Shown here: positions 23,802-35,786 of the stretch, piece by piece
Position numbering within the stretch: position 1 is the stretch's first letter
How the letters are laid out: each line of letters begins with the position of its first letter
Assembly (NCBI GenBank): GCA_020081605.1
Contig: JAHREC010000009.1
Location: forward strand, 4,526,001 to 4,590,000
DNA from: Albifimbria verrucaria
Lineage: Eukaryota > Ascomycota > Sordariomycetes > Hypocreales > Stachybotryaceae
Length of the DNA: 64,000 bases
Direction of reading: 5' to 3'
Notes under the pieces: generated by a model
Databases searched by the model: none
What the model saw: the letters and a program-made list of their open reading frames with translations, nothing else
Told to the model about the DNA's origin: nothing
Made by a program: the position numbers and the translations under genes

Positions 23802-25018
23802 GATGCGACAAGAGCAGACGCGAGACCACGAGTCACGAGAATTCCTAGCGATTGGACATGGTAACGAGGGACGTTGCCGCACGCGCCCCGGTGTGTTGGG
23901 GGAGAAGGAAACTCGAGCCGAGAGCGGGAGCGAGCTGGTTCTTTGGCTGGGTGCTGGTGCGGTGTCGGTGCGGTGCGGTGCGTGGGATGAAGGTATGTAA
24001 GAGAGTGGGAGAAGGTGGAAATGATGCGACGCTCTTGTCGAGGATCGCACGGGCGCGTGATTGGCCTGGGGAAGGCGGAGTCACTGGACGAGCCAGCTAA
24101 AATCCGACAGCTGCGAATCGACTAACATGAATAATCCCAGACAAACCACCCATGGGATAACGGAGATAGCCAGGACCAACAAGCCCGTTGGGTAGCGTCT
24201 TTTTACCTTGGCGGAAGACGACTGGCTGCCGGGCCCTAGCGAAGAGTACCTGGCGTTGCCATCGCCAGTGCATGCATCCTCGCACAAGCGTCCACGAGCT
24301 AGCTAGCTATCTACTATCTACCCGCTGTAGGTGTAGGTATCTCGGACAGGCTTGCTAGGGAGGAGAGAGCTTAGTAAAAAGCACAAAGAGACGCGGCACA
24401 ACGCTGCAGCTCGTCTTCCGCGGTGCTTCGCGGCTCCGTCGCCAGGCAATTGCACCAATACACAGCCAGCATCCACGGTATGCCGGGCTCCTGACGTCCT
24501 GCGTCCACGGTGAGTGAGGTTGCTTCGCCGGTGGAGGCTCTTTTGGCTCGCATGTACCTCGAGCTAATGCTGTAGTGGCGATCTGCTGGTGCTGCGGCTG
24601 ACACCCACTCTCACACCCACCGGTAATTTACTTATTACCTGTTAAGGTACATTGCCTATTGCGGTGCGGAAACCAGGCGCGTGGCAGCCAGCCCAGTCCA
24701 GGACTCCGGAGCCTAGCGCGAGGTACGTGCCAGCCCAGCAATCCTTCGCCCGCGGCCAAGGTTCTTGTGGTAGCGTCCCCGTGTCAGCTACCCCCAGCCC
24801 CATACATCCAAATTCAACCTCATTCGACGTCATGAGCATTTACCCTTCTGCTGTTTGGTCAGAATCCTGCCACCTCCTGTCGCTTCGGCCGCCGCCTAGG
24901 CTCAAGTTTCGGAGATTATCATATCCCTAGGTTCCTTTGCCTCGCTTGCTTTTCTGCCCTGTGTTACGTCTATCTCATCCTGTCGTCGCTCCGCCGCGTG
25001 TCTTACACAGTATTCGCC
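23802..25018. other. Divergent promoter region of swc3 and the hydrolase gene
   Basis: About 1.2 kb without supported genes. It holds GGTGCGGTGTCGGTGCGGTGCGGTGCG-type short repeats near 23955-23985 and an AGCTAGCTAGCTATCTA stretch near 24298. No TATA box of good quality was found. Confidence 0.5.
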
Positions 25019-26495
25019 ATGGCTACCCATTGGCAACCCTGGGTGTGGACTGGCGTTTCAGCAGTGGCTGCGCCATTCGCCCTGTATACACTGTTCATCG
25101 GCCTCTCCATGAGCCCCTTCTTTCAAAGACAGTAAGTTCCACTTCAGGCCACTCAGGTTTTCGATCCATCGCCTCGTATCTCACTCACACCATCCTCCAG
25201 CTTCCTGTACGCTCACCGAGTGCACACTCTCTGGTGGACGGATCTCGATCAGCCTGAAACGTGGGGCTTTGCCAGTCAGTTGCCATCGAGCCCAAGCATC
25301 GAATCCTCGCCGTGCGTTTGCTAATGCTGCATGTGGCCAGCCAACCAAGTCACTCCATTTTTCCTGCAAACACCAGATGCTGAAACAATATACGCCTGGC
25401 ATATACTGCCTCTCCCCTCTATCTCCAGCATGAAGACATCCTATCCACCCAAGAGCCTACTTCTTCCTCAAAAAACTTTACCACTACCAAGTCATTTGAA
25501 CTTTTAAAGGAGGACCCTGAGGCAAGACTAGTCTTGTATTGTATGTTATCTCATCCATCACAGCCATTTTAAACATCCAAGCTAACCATAACAGTTCATG
25601 GTGTAAGTTAACTCCAGGACTCTGATAGGATCGTGGCTTATTGTTTTTCAGAATGCCGGCCACGTTGCACAGGCAAATAGGCCCGACAGCTACCATGCAG
25701 TTACGGATACATCATCCTATCACGTCATTGCGTTTGATTATCGAGGTTTTGGGCGGTCCACCGGAGTACCCAGTGAGACTGGTTTGATTGACGATGCTGC
25801 CGCCGTTGTTGACTGGGCGATCAAGGTCGCAAAGGTTCCGCCCAGCCGGATAGTCCTCCTTGGTCAGAGTCTCGGAACTGCCGTTGCCAGTGGTGTCGCA
25901 GAGCGATATGCTCTAGATGGTGTCGAGTTTGCAGGCGTGGTGCTAGTCGCCGGGTTCAGCGATCTGTCTACCATGTTGACCGAGTACCGTATTGGCGGCG
26001 TGGTTCCAGTACTGTCTCCATTAAGGAATATTCCTGGTGCGCTAAATTTGGTCCGCGGCTTCATCGTGGATAAGTGGCACACGGCCGGCAGGTTGGCCAA
26101 CATCGTCCGCCACACAAAGAGCAGGTTAAGGTTGACTATGATCCATGCGAAAAACGATGCCGATATTCCTTGGACTGAAGATAACAAGATGTTTCGAGCT
26201 GCAGTTAGTGAAAGAGTGGGCATTTCCGACGATAACGAGTTCGCCGAGTGGAAAGACCAGATAACAGTGAAGAAGGGAAGAACGCATTTGTGACGACGTG
26301 GACTGCTGAGCCTAACATAATCGTCCGTCAAGAGCTGTTTCCACATGGAGGTATGTAACCACGAGGACGTTTATGTTTCTATCTAATCGAGTACTAGGCC
26401 ACAACACCATCATGGGTTTTGCTCCGGTTGCGTTGGCCGTAATGAGATCTTTTGATCTCCATGGAACAGGCTATGTAGATGAGGAGAGGACATAG
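25019..26495 (+). CDS. Alpha/beta hydrolase, ABHD12/13-like serine lipase
   Basis: Membrane-anchored serine hydrolase, probably acting on lysophospholipid or monoacylglycerol. An N-terminal membrane helix (WVWTGVSAVAAPFALYTLF) precedes the core. The oxyanion-hole motif is FHGNAGH, then VIAFDYRGFGRSTG. The nucleophile elbow is LLGQSLGTAVASG, the acid HAKNDADIPW, and the catalytic His GGHNTIM. Introns are 25132-25200, 25275-25340, 25541-25594, 25603-25651 and 26351-26397. Between the third and fourth lies a micro-exon of 8 bases, 25595-25602, carrying the FHG codons. Two one-base losses (near 25419 in a C run and near 26275) break the frame; restored, the coding length is exactly 398 codons with TAG at 26493-26495. 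Exact substrate unknown. Confidence 0.88.
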
Positions 26496-27222
26496 ACGCG
26501 CAGCCGACAATTGTTCAGTGTCATGAGTAAACATAAAGCATAGACAGACATGTATTAGCTGGATGAAATGAATAATAAGCACAGAGCTTGAAGAGCAATC
26601 GTTCTGCATATACAGATGCTGGGTATTTAGTCCGTGGACTACAGCTTGAATGTCATCGTGGTAATTGACCAGGTTTAAATGTTGAGGATGTGTATATTCG
26701 TAAATCTGGTCTAGGTAACGGTGATTCCAATTTACCAGCTATATATTAGTTGCTCCAAAAGAGCAATGACATAAAGATAGAAGATACCTTGATGGATTAG
26801 TGACCTCGACTGAGTCACTCTTGAGCTTCATGATACTGTGGCAGCAGTACCCCAATACCAGTCAATCATATTGAGCCTGCTATTTTTAATTTAAACAGGT
26901 AATTGATCTATAAACGGTCCCCTCTGTCCATCCGTTAATATTGTGTTCTAGCAAATGTCTGGACATTCACCCGACTTTGCTATCTATCACATGTAGGGTA
27001 GGGCTCGGCTCCCGAAACAAGTTGGCTGCCACTTTCACAGAGCTCCTTATCGATACGTGTCGAACCCTCCTCCAGCTCCCCACCTTGGCTGCTTGAACTA
27101 CGTTGCACTAACAAAACGAAGACCACCTGCAGCCACAAGGAGCGACGTGGGGTCGAGGAGAGTTAAACAACACGCAAACGAAGGCGACTAAACAAGTCCG
27201 AACCGGATTGGAACCGCACGCA
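26496..27222. other. Intergenic, no gene seen
   Basis: About 730 bases, AT-rich in its first two thirds. It serves as 3' region of the hydrolase and promoter of the myristoyltransferase gene. No clear TATA or other element. Confidence 0.5.
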
Positions 27223-28963
27223 ATGGCACCCCCGAAGAGTCCAAGCCCGTCGAGCCGGTCGTCGATGAGGTGGACGCCAAGCTAAAGGGCAAGGCGGCCC
27301 AGATCGATTCCGACGACGAGGAGGACGACGAGCCCGTCGCTGGCGAGGAGGCTGCTGCCGGAGCCGGCGAAGGGTCCACGGCCGACAAGAAAAAGAAGAA
27401 AAGTCCAAGCGCAAGAAGCTCAAGGAGGCCATCATGGGCAAGTCCGAGCCTACGGAGCAGGACCTCAAGAAGGCCATTGGCGGCCTCACCTCGCAGCAGC
27501 TCAAGGAGCTCATGGCGCTGAACCCGGCCCTGGCTGAGGAGGTCGCCCATGCCTCCGGCAGCGCCAACCCGACACCCGATCAGGCGGCCGACATGCTCAA
27601 GAAGATGAGCCTCCAGCAGATCATGACCGGACTCGCGGCCGGCGGCAAGAACGCCAAGGACATGGGGTCGTACAAGTTCTGGCAGACACAGCCTGTGCCC
27701 AAGTTCGGCGAGGAGACCATCAAGGAGGAGGGTCCCCTGAGGATCCAGACCGTCGACGAGGTTCCCACGGAGCCCGCCGCGCTGATTTCCGGATTCGAGT
27801 GGGTGCAGATGGACCTCAACGACGAGGCCGAGATGAAGGAGGTCTACGAGCTGTTGAACGGTCACTACGTCGAGGACGACGAGGCCATGTTCCGCTTCAA
27901 CTACTCCCCGCCATTCTCCGATGGGCCATGATGTCCCCTGGCTGGCAGAAGCGGTACCACGTCGGTGTTCGTGCCCAGCAGTCCCGCAAGCTCGTCGCCT
28001 TCATCTCCGCCATCCCCGTGCAGCTGCGCGTGCGCGACAAGACGATTGCATGCTCCGAGGTTAACTTCCTCTGCGTCCACAAGAAGCTCCGCGGCAAGCG
28101 TCTCACACCCGTGCTCATCAAGGAGATCACCCGCATCAGCAACCGCGACGGCGTCTGGCAGGGTCTCTTCACGGCCGGCATTGTCCTGCCTAAGCCCGTC
28201 AGCACCTGCCGCTACTACCACCGCGCCATTAACTGGCAGAAGCTGTACGAGTGTGGCTTCAGCCCTCTGCCGCCCGGCAGCAAGCCTGCGTACCAGGTCC
28301 GCAAGTACGCCCTCCCCGAGGCCACCTCGATCAAGGGCCTGCGACCAGTTCGCGAGGAGGATCTGGAACAGGTCCTGAGCTTGATGAAGCGATATAACGC
28401 CAAGTACGACATGGCGCCCGATTTCTCGCTAGAAGAGGCGCACCACTGGTTCATCCCCAAGATCACTCCCGATAGCGAGCAGGTCATCTGGACCTACGTC
28501 GTCGAGGTATGTTAAATTTGTGTAACTTGTCACCTGACCGTCACTAACTCATTTTCAACAGGACGAGAACAAGAAAATCACCGATTTCTTCTCCTTCTTC
28601 TCCGTCGAGTCATCCGTCATCAACAACTCGAAACACGACATCGTCCGCGTCGCCTACCTCTTCTACTACGGCACCGAGGTGGCGCTGCAGAAGCCCGACG
28701 ACCGCGCAGGCCTCAAGACGCGCCTGAACGAGCTCATCCACGACGCCCTCATCGTGGCCAAGCAGTACAAGTTCGACGTCTTCAACGCTCTCTCGCTGAT
28801 GGACAACGGCCTGTTCCTCGAGCAGCAGAAGTTCGGTGGCGGCGACGGCCAGCTGCACTACTACCTTTTCAACTACCGCGCCAACCCCATCGCTGGTGGC
28901 GTCGACGCCAAGAACCGCCTGGACGAGGAGAGGCTCAGCGGTATTGGAATGATCATGCTGTAA
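27223..28963 (+). CDS. nmt1: Glycylpeptide N-tetradecanoyltransferase (N-myristoyltransferase)
   Basis: Transfers myristate from myristoyl-CoA to N-terminal glycine of proteins such as Arf and G-alpha subunits; essential in fungi studied. The N-terminus is acidic then Lys-rich (DKKKKK.. LKEAIMGK), a ribosome-targeting-like segment. The catalytic core shows [64 protein letters not shown] (acyl-CoA loop), [16 protein letters not shown] and the C-terminal GIGMIML, whose terminal carboxylate is the catalytic base in this family. Intron 28507-28561 (GTATGT donor, CTAAC branch, CAACAG acceptor). Three one-base losses (near 27231, 27400 and 27913) break the frame. Restored, it is 562 aa. The losses in an essential gene are strong evidence that they are sequence errors. 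Confidence 0.95.
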
Positions 28964-29172
28964 AGCATTGGTCTGTCGTGATTGATAGCATGTCATGGTA
29001 CGGAGACAGAGGATGAGAAATTTGCATGTGTCTATAGCCAGCGGGGAAGGAAACCTGAAATATACCTTGAGGCCATTTCATGTCAGGTCGTCTCTGTTAG
29101 CTTTATCAAAAAGATTTTATATCTTGTAAGAACATGTACAGTGATGTATTTGTCTTTACCTAATTTCGTAAC

Positions 29173-30408
29173 TCACAGCTTGCTCCACGCTATCAACCGC
29201 TCCTCTAGTAAACTGTTGAACCACTTGGCCCTCTCCATGACCGGCGCATGGCCCATGCCCGGATGATCAGGCCGACGCCCGGCTGCACCAAGCGAATGAG
29301 CTTCTCACCATTTGGCACCGTGATCATGTTATCCCCGTGCCGTGCATAATCAAGATGCGCTCGCGGCCCAGCTTATCCGCCATCTCCTTGAGCTGCTCCG
29401 GGGACTTGCGATGCATCGCCGCGGCAGCGAGCTGGCAGATCAACCCTTCTTCGTAAAGCTCCCGGCGTCGCGCCGCTTCGTCAGCTCCTGCGCCTGGAAG
29501 CGCTGGAAGTTGCAGTCGAACAGGCGGTACGAGCCGTCCGACGACCCCGGTGCAGGCCCGCAGCGCGGCGTGACACCCGGCTCGGGCAGCTGCTCGGCGT
29601 CGGGGGCGTACAGCCACTCCTCGATGAAGATCTGGCGGGCTGTGTCGGCGATGGAGCGCTCCTCCGTCTTGGGCACGAAGAAGCCGAGGATGTCGCGGAC
29701 GGATTCTTGCATGCTCTTGGTGTGCTCGACGGCGGCGGAGGTGCACAGCAGTGAGAGGGAGGCAAGGCGGAGCGGGATGGCGCAGGCGACCTCCTGGGCG
29801 ATCATGCCGCCGAGCGAGATGCCAACCAGGTTGATCTCGCGGTCCTGCGTCCAGCCGACGTGGTCGAGCACCTCGATCACGTCACGGGCCATCTCGCTGG
29901 TAGAGTAGCGCGCAAGCGGCTTATCGCTACCGCCCATGCCTCGGTTATCGAGAATGAGAACGGAATACTCATCCCGCCGGTCGTGGCCAAAGTACCGTGT
30001 CTGACGCTGCCACGAGGATTTGACACCGGCCAGGCCCATGATGAGCTGGTTCACTTAGTCCTATAAGATCTCATAATGCAGGTTGAGATATGTCAAACGT
30101 ACCACGAGCTTGGTAGGACCATTGCCATGGATGGCCCATTCTATGTTAATAGGTCCGCCACGGTCTTTAGCCGCGGGGAACTTGCCCTCCCGATCAGGCT
30201 CGAGCTGCCATATCGTCGACGGATACGCAGGGTGATTGAGCGTCTCCTCCGCCGAAGGAAATACAGTAACACTAATGAAGACCCCATGTCAGTAACCGTG
30301 CAACAAGCAGCAGCCCAGTAAAGCCAGCAGCCGTATGCAGTTCTTTACTAAAGCCGCCGGAATAACAGGCTGCATGCTGGGGTGGGACAGAGCGTACGGG
30401 CTTGCCAT
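29173..30408 (-). CDS. Alpha/beta hydrolase fold protein
   Basis: Predicted soluble hydrolase of unknown substrate. Motifs in order: YPSTIWQLEPDREGKFP, INIEWAIHGNGPTKLV, then after intron 30102-30046 (GTACGT donor, AACCAG acceptor) LIMGLAGVKSSWQRQ. VLILDNRGMGGSDKP follows, then the nucleophile elbow NLVGISLGGMIAQE, an acid-region strand ILIMHGTGDNMIT and the catalytic-His segment GMGHAPVME near the end. The stop is at 29175-29173 once three one-base losses (near 29466, 29329 and 29262, all C runs on the plus strand) are restored. The first exon is uncertain: MASPYALSHPSMQPV from 30408 is in a plausible place, with an intron of roughly 80 bases (GTAAAG donor, TACTGAC branch, ATTAG acceptor). 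The phase does not close, so a further base may be missing. It is tail-to-tail with nmt1. Confidence 0.75.
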
Positions 30409-30955
30409 CTCGACGGCGACTGTATCCTCAACCCGAGATGCCAGCCGCTTCGAGACCTTGTTATTATTCGTGAAAGTCAAATGAGTACGTATCTGTGTTC
30501 CAGAATGAGGCGCTCGGCAATAGATGTTCAGAGAATGTGCGAGCCGGGGAAACGAGGCGATGCGGGTTCTCATGAATTGCGGCGACTGACACGGACAGGG
30601 CGACGTCAGCGATAGGCGAACTAATGATGGGAGGCGGAGCTTTGTCTACGGCTTGCCCCGGACCCACGTCCACTACCCGTTGCAGCTCTGGGACCAAACA
30701 GCACGAGACAATGCTCTCAATTCGCGAGTACTTTTGCCAAAAATATAGGGGTGGAATGATTGATATACAGTCCTAAGTCATTTTTAATCGCATTTCCTCA
30801 ATTCCATCGCTTGTAGGATATGCTCTATGCTCCATCAGATGCACGTACTATACACCAGCATAGCTCAACCCGACGCTCCCAATTCCTTCCCCAAGACCCA
30901 ACCCGCCCGTCGATACCGAGCGACGGATGGCCCTTCGTGTGCCAAGCGCTGCTCT
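30409..30955. other. Intergenic, no gene seen
   Basis: About 550 bases between two minus-strand genes, acting as 3' end of swp1 and promoter of the hydrolase. No element is recognisable. Confidence 0.5.
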
Positions 30956-31999
30956 TTACCTCTCGCCAGCCAGGCGCCGGCTCTGCACCTCGCCCAGGGC
31001 CTTGGATCCGCTGAGGAACGCGGTGGCGCCGATAACGATCATGGCCGGCAGGATGTCGAAGAGCTTCCAGCTCGTGTAGTACAGGACGAAGACGCCCTCC
31101 ATGGCGATGATGGAGCCGAAGAAGACGGCGTGGGACACGGGGCGCTGCTGAGCGCCTTCTGCAGGTGGTCGACATTGCCGCCGAGCACCGCCCACTGTTA
31201 AACTAGTCAGCAACGCGTCCTCTGCTTGCAAGGCGTGGAAACTTTGAGCACTTACGCCAATGAAGACGGCGGGGATCGTGGCCAGGACGGCCAGCGCAAA
31301 GGCCAGCGAAACGACCTTGGGAGGGTTCTTGGGGTCGGCTCGGAAGATGTGGTGGATCTCGGGCGCTTGCCGTATCGCAAGGGCTCCTCGACCTTGGGCG
31401 TGGGGGCGTTGGTGTCGAGCTCGACCTCAACGCGGAACGCATCGACGGCGGAAGCGGCGGACGAGCCGAAAGAGCCCAACAGGAGGGTGGCATCGAGAGG
31501 TCGGCCAGCGGCCAGGAGCTGCACCGGCAGGTCCTTCTGGCTCTGTAGAACATCGTAAGCTAGGATTTCGGCAACACAAAGGCCGGTGACGTACAATATC
31601 GACGGATCCAGCTCCGGACTCCTTCAGGTTGAAGGCGAAAGGAGCCTCCAGACCGGTCTGGCTATCGCTCAGCACGACAAAGGCCTGGTGTGGCCTCTTC
31701 GCCTTGGAGCCATCCTTCGCAGTCAGCGAGAGCTTCAGCGTAGCTCCAGGACCAAGCTTAACAGCCGTCTTCACCGGGTTCGTCTCGGTAAACCTATAAG
31801 CGGCAACACGTCAGCAAACTCCAAGTCTCACTACACAAATCCGCAGCTCTCTCCACGCTCAGGACACGGCATACTTGTGCGTAACGGGCTCGGCGCCCTT
31901 GGCCACGACCTTGATCGCGGCGTCGGAAAAGGTCCATTTGGCGGCAACCTCCGCAGCGCCCGCCAGGAGCAGCAGCGCCGGTGCTAGCGAGAACCTCAT
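30956..31999 (-). CDS. swp1: Oligosaccharyltransferase subunit ribophorin II / Swp1
   Basis: Non-catalytic subunit of the ER oligosaccharyltransferase that N-glycosylates nascent proteins. Signal peptide MRFSLAPALLLLAGAAEVAA. Luminal domain: WTFSDAAIKVV, PGATLKLSLTAKDGSKAKRPHQAFVVLSD, FAFNLKESG and DATLLLGSFGSS. A C-terminal membrane region has three hydrophobic helices (VVSLAFALAVLATIPAVFIG, VFFGSIIAMEGVFVLYYTSW, ILPAMIVIGATAFLSG). Exons: 31999-31875, 31793-31595, 31542-31256, 31194-30956; introns 81, 52 and 61 bp. One base is missing near 31364 and near 31143. Restored, it is 283 aa, within the fungal Swp1 size range. Confidence 0.9.
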
Positions 32000-32352
32000 G
32001 GTGTGGGAGGAAAAAGAGGATGTTGGTGCGGTGCTGTTGGGAGGATTGGTATGTTGGACGGGCAGCTTGCAATGGAGCTTCGAGCTACGGCATCTGGAGA
32101 GGATACGTGGTTGTAGGTGCGTGGCTGTCATTGGCTGGCCTTTTGGTGGGGGACACAGTGTGGATTGCGCTGGCTGGTGGTCGGTTTTTTGGTTTTCGGC
32201 GCTGCTTGTAAGTGGTGCATTGGCTAATCCAACGGCTTTATAGGACTGTCTCATCAGGCAATGAATCTGAATTCTATATCAACAATACCGAAACAGACGC
32301 TTTCTTTCAAAACAATAAATCAACTCTGCCGCTTTAGGTGACCTCTAAATTT

Positions 32353-33366
32353 CTATCCCTTCAACTCCGACCAATGACCCTTAATTGCTACCCTCTCCTC
32401 ATCCGTCAGCTCAATGCCAAACCACTCCCGAATGGCCTGCACTCTCTCCGCCTCGGTCGTGCACGTCTGCACCACCACCGTCTTTCCTCCGAGGTTCTCC
32501 TTGATCACATCGTCTATCATCATTCTCTTGCCGTAAATCTCCTCTCCGCCTGGTACGTCCTTGTTCGGCCTCCGCAGGAACTTGACCAGCAGCATCATCT
32601 TCCGCTGGGGGCTGTTCGGACTTGAGCTGGTGAACCAGTTGAGCACCTCGAAGTCCTCCCGCTGCCACTCGACGGCGTCATGGAAACAGTGGAATCCTCG
32701 CCACGGCTTGTCCGGCCCGTTGCAGCACTGGTAGACCCAGTATTTCTTGCCTGGATCTTCGAGCGCCTCCTGGCCGGGGATGTACTCGCGCACCAGCCGG
32801 GCGTCCTGTGTGCCCATGTTGCGGATCATGGCACCGTCCTCAAGACGAATTGGCTGCGTAGCACCGTCGCCGCCGAAGCTGACATCTACCATCCAGCGTG
32901 TGCCATCCGGCAGGGTGACAATATTGACGATGTGCACCCTATCTAATGTCAGCATCTTGACCAACCATGAATCCAGCTGTACAACAAAAACTCACCATCC
33001 CATGTAGTTCCCATGAGGCACACCCTCCTTTCGAGGCCGGCTCTTGGCTCCGACGGGATACACAGTGAATCCAAGATCCCGTAGGATCCACAAGAGGAAC
33101 AGGCTACTCTCCAAGCAATAGCCGCCTCTTCCACGTTTATCAACAACCACCTTGCGGAAGATATCCTGAGGATCCAGGCTAATTGACTTGTCGTTGGAGT
33201 AATGCAACGAAAGGTTATCGTATGGAACTGCCGTAATCATATGAACGTGCAGCGCCGTCAGGAAAGCCAGACTTGGCTCTGGCTTCTTGTCCAGAGAAAA
33301 CTCGCTCGGAATTTCAATGTGCTCTAGAAACTGAGCAACCTGCTCAGGCGAAAATGTGCGCGCCAT
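32353..33366 (-). CDS. Arylamine N-acetyltransferase
   Basis: Acetyl-CoA (or malonyl-CoA)-dependent transfer to arylamines. Fungal members such as Fusarium FDB2/NAT1 detoxify plant benzoxazolinone breakdown products; whether this copy does so is not shown. The catalytic triad is visible: Cys in RGRGGYCLESS, His in VHIVNIVTLP, and Asp in WMVDVSFGG. N-terminal helical region FSPEQVAQFLEHIEIP, and AVPYDNLSLHYS before the Cys loop. One intron 32995-32939 (GTGAGT donor, GATAG acceptor, GCTGAC branch) lies just before the His. 318 aa, no frame break. Plus-strand stretch 33367-33871 upstream holds no gene. Confidence 0.93.
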
Positions 33367-33871
33367 GGCAATTGAACTTGTCTCCGATGAACTTCAATGT
33401 ATATTCCCAAGTGAAAAAACAAAGACGAAAAAAAACCACGTCGACTCTGCCGCCGTTAGATAAGTGCCAATGCGGCCGTGTTGCGCAATTACTCACAAGT
33501 CCCTCGTCTGTCCGGTCCGATGATAGGAGTCCGCTGTCAGAAGTGGACCACCACGACTAGTTAAAACAGACGTTGAAAACAAATAGCCTAAGCACTGTAT
33601 AACAGACCTTCCTTTTCAGCGCAATCGACCGTGAAAATAAGCATTGATCCTCGCCGTGACTCGCCGATTTGAAGGGAGTAGCCGTCTTCAGCTCACGCCC
33701 TTGCGCTTACATGTTGCGGGCCTTCAACACTGATCCTACGCAGATAATGCCATGCACAGAATTCCAATTAGTTTTCATTTCCATTGCGGGTAAGGTCTCA
33801 AGTCAGTGAGACGAATTGATTCTTGATGCCAAATATAAACGCCTGCAGATCCGCTATAAAATTCATAAACA

Positions 33872-35079
33872 CTATAATTCCGTCTTCATGCTCTGAGGGC
33901 CACTCGTCTCGCTCCTCTTCACCGCCGCAGCCTTCTTAGGCATGTGATCCTTGATGTCCATCCACTCGACCGTGAACGCCGTCACGATTTTGGCCCAATC
34001 GCGCGTCGTGGGCATGTCCAGATGCTCGCCGTCGTCGTCCATCGTGTGCCACACCAGCGGGAACGGGGTCGGGATCATGTGCAGGATATCAACGCCGCGT
34101 CGCATGAACGGCACGTGGTCGTCCGACACCATGTTCCTCGAGTAAACCTTCTCCTTCTTCCCATCCGGGAGGAATGGCTTCGAGGGTTTGGCCTCGAGGA
34201 GGCCGAGGTCGCGCATGCGCTTCTCGATGTCGGCCATATTTCGGTATGCCCAATGCGTCGTGGCAAAGTACGACGGGATGCTGGGGTCTGCAGAGCCAAG
34301 TAGATCAAGCAGAACGAACAGGCTAATGGAGTCCAAGCCGTTCCGGAAGGTAGACATTGAAGCATGAGCCTCGAGTTCCCAATGCTCAGCAAGGGATCTA
34401 ATCTTTGTCAGTGGGCTTTCTTCAAGTTAAAGGGTCACAATTCCCCACCTTGATCCGTAGAGAGAGTCGTCGTCTGTCCAATTAAGGAAAGCTTCCTCTC
34501 CATCCAGCAAGATGATCTGTACACCGACCGCAGCCTCCAGCGCATCGTCGCCGCTCTCCTGATCCTTCTTCCACTTTGCCTTGAGGGCTTCCTCAATGCT
34601 CCTCGCCACATGCAGCAGCATCGCGCACGGCGCAGCGCTGTCGGTGGCACCAATGAAGCCGGTAGGGCTGTACTTGCTGTCGTAGTGGGCAACCAGCGTC
34701 AAGCGGCTCACGTCTCCCGTGCCAACCCCGGGGATCCCTCCGGAAAACCAGATTTTTAAAGGGAACGTCCTTGTTACCCGTGACGGGCGTCTTGGAGGTC
34801 GAGTTCTGCCATACTATTTCCCAGTCGGGTAGGGTGGTCTTGAAGAAGTCGACAAAGTGCTGCTGCACCTTGACAGCGCCCTCGGTGCCAGAGACACGGG
34901 GATCAGGATCAGGGCAAGCAATTTGCCGTTTTTATATCGAAATCGTCGCCCGGCGACGGGATGTTGCGGAGGTCATCGTCAGTCAGAGTGGTGAGGGCGG
35001 CGACACATCGCAGAATCGAGAACAGAACGGCGAGGGCGACAAAGTGCACCGAGGCAGGGGATCTCAAGCGCAAGGACAT
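33872..35079 (-). CDS. Glutaminyl-peptide cyclotransferase-like M28 family protein
   Basis: Secreted or ER-luminal zinc enzyme of the M28 fold that forms N-terminal pyroglutamate in the family. Signal peptide LRLRSPASVHFVALAVLFSIL. Family motifs: LTLVAHYDSKYSP (metal ligand Asp region), GATDSAAPCAMLLHVAR, ILLDGEEAFLNW (catalytic/metal Glu), YGSR, DHVPFMRRGVDILHMIP and PFPLVWHTMDDD (metal His). Intron 34448-34398 with weak donor GTGGGG. Frame breaks near 34936 and 34899 and at an A run near 34757, where two bases must be restored, close the frame at 386 aa. The N-terminal signal and a short C-terminal tail (MKTEL) suggest luminal location; the tail is not a canonical HDEL-type signal. Confidence 0.87.
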
Positions 35080-35786
35080 TGTGAGATGCGGGTGAGCATG
35101 CCTTGCCGGATTAGCGGCAGAATACGCCGTCGGGATCGAAGAGAGGAAGGATGTTGTGGTGATGGGTTTGTCTGCAGGGCACAGCAACGGTCTGGCCACC
35201 TAAGCCACGACGGACAGACAGAGGCTCCTTGACAGACAAATTGCCGGTGCGTCTGCGGCGATCGGCGTTGCTTCTTCCGGGTGCGTGGACTGAACTGGCA
35301 AGACTGGAGCTGGAACCCCCGCAGCCCCTAAACGAGGGGACTTTTCCGAACCCCTGGCACTAACGTTAACATGTACTGTACCTTATGTACCTTATGTACC
35401 TATATGCAGGCCTCCGGGAATCCGGGGTCTGCTGTTTCGAGATGCTTTCCCTCCCCTGCTTGAAGAAAAAAAAAAAGTTCCATCGTCAGATCCAAAAGAG
35501 AAATCCTTCATGTCAATTAAAGGGGTACAAATACGAGATGCTTAGTCTTGTCATGGAAAATAGCATTTACCCCATACTCATCTCACCAAGAGCCGCGTGT
35601 ACATCTGCTGGTATCCCAGCTACTCCTATGGATTCGTCACTGGTTGTTCGTATATTATACTGTAATTCATATGTAAAATAACAATCTTATTAAAAGTGTA
35701 CTGATACTCGGTCTATGTAATCTAACAATGCAGGGCCCCTGAGCCTCTCACCAGGGCAATTTTTTTTTCACCTGTCGTGTAACCCA
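35080..35786. other. Intergenic with TGTACCTTA repeats
   Basis: About 700 bases. TGTACCTTATG units repeat near 35370-35405, and a run of ten or more A lies near 35466. Tail of the phosphotransferase and promoter of the QC-like gene. No gene seen. Confidence 0.5.

Noticed and set aside
23802..24050. Upstream in-frame extension of Swc3
   Set aside because: The extension is Ser/Pro/Arg low complexity; MEKKRKLPARA at 23801 matches an expected basic start.
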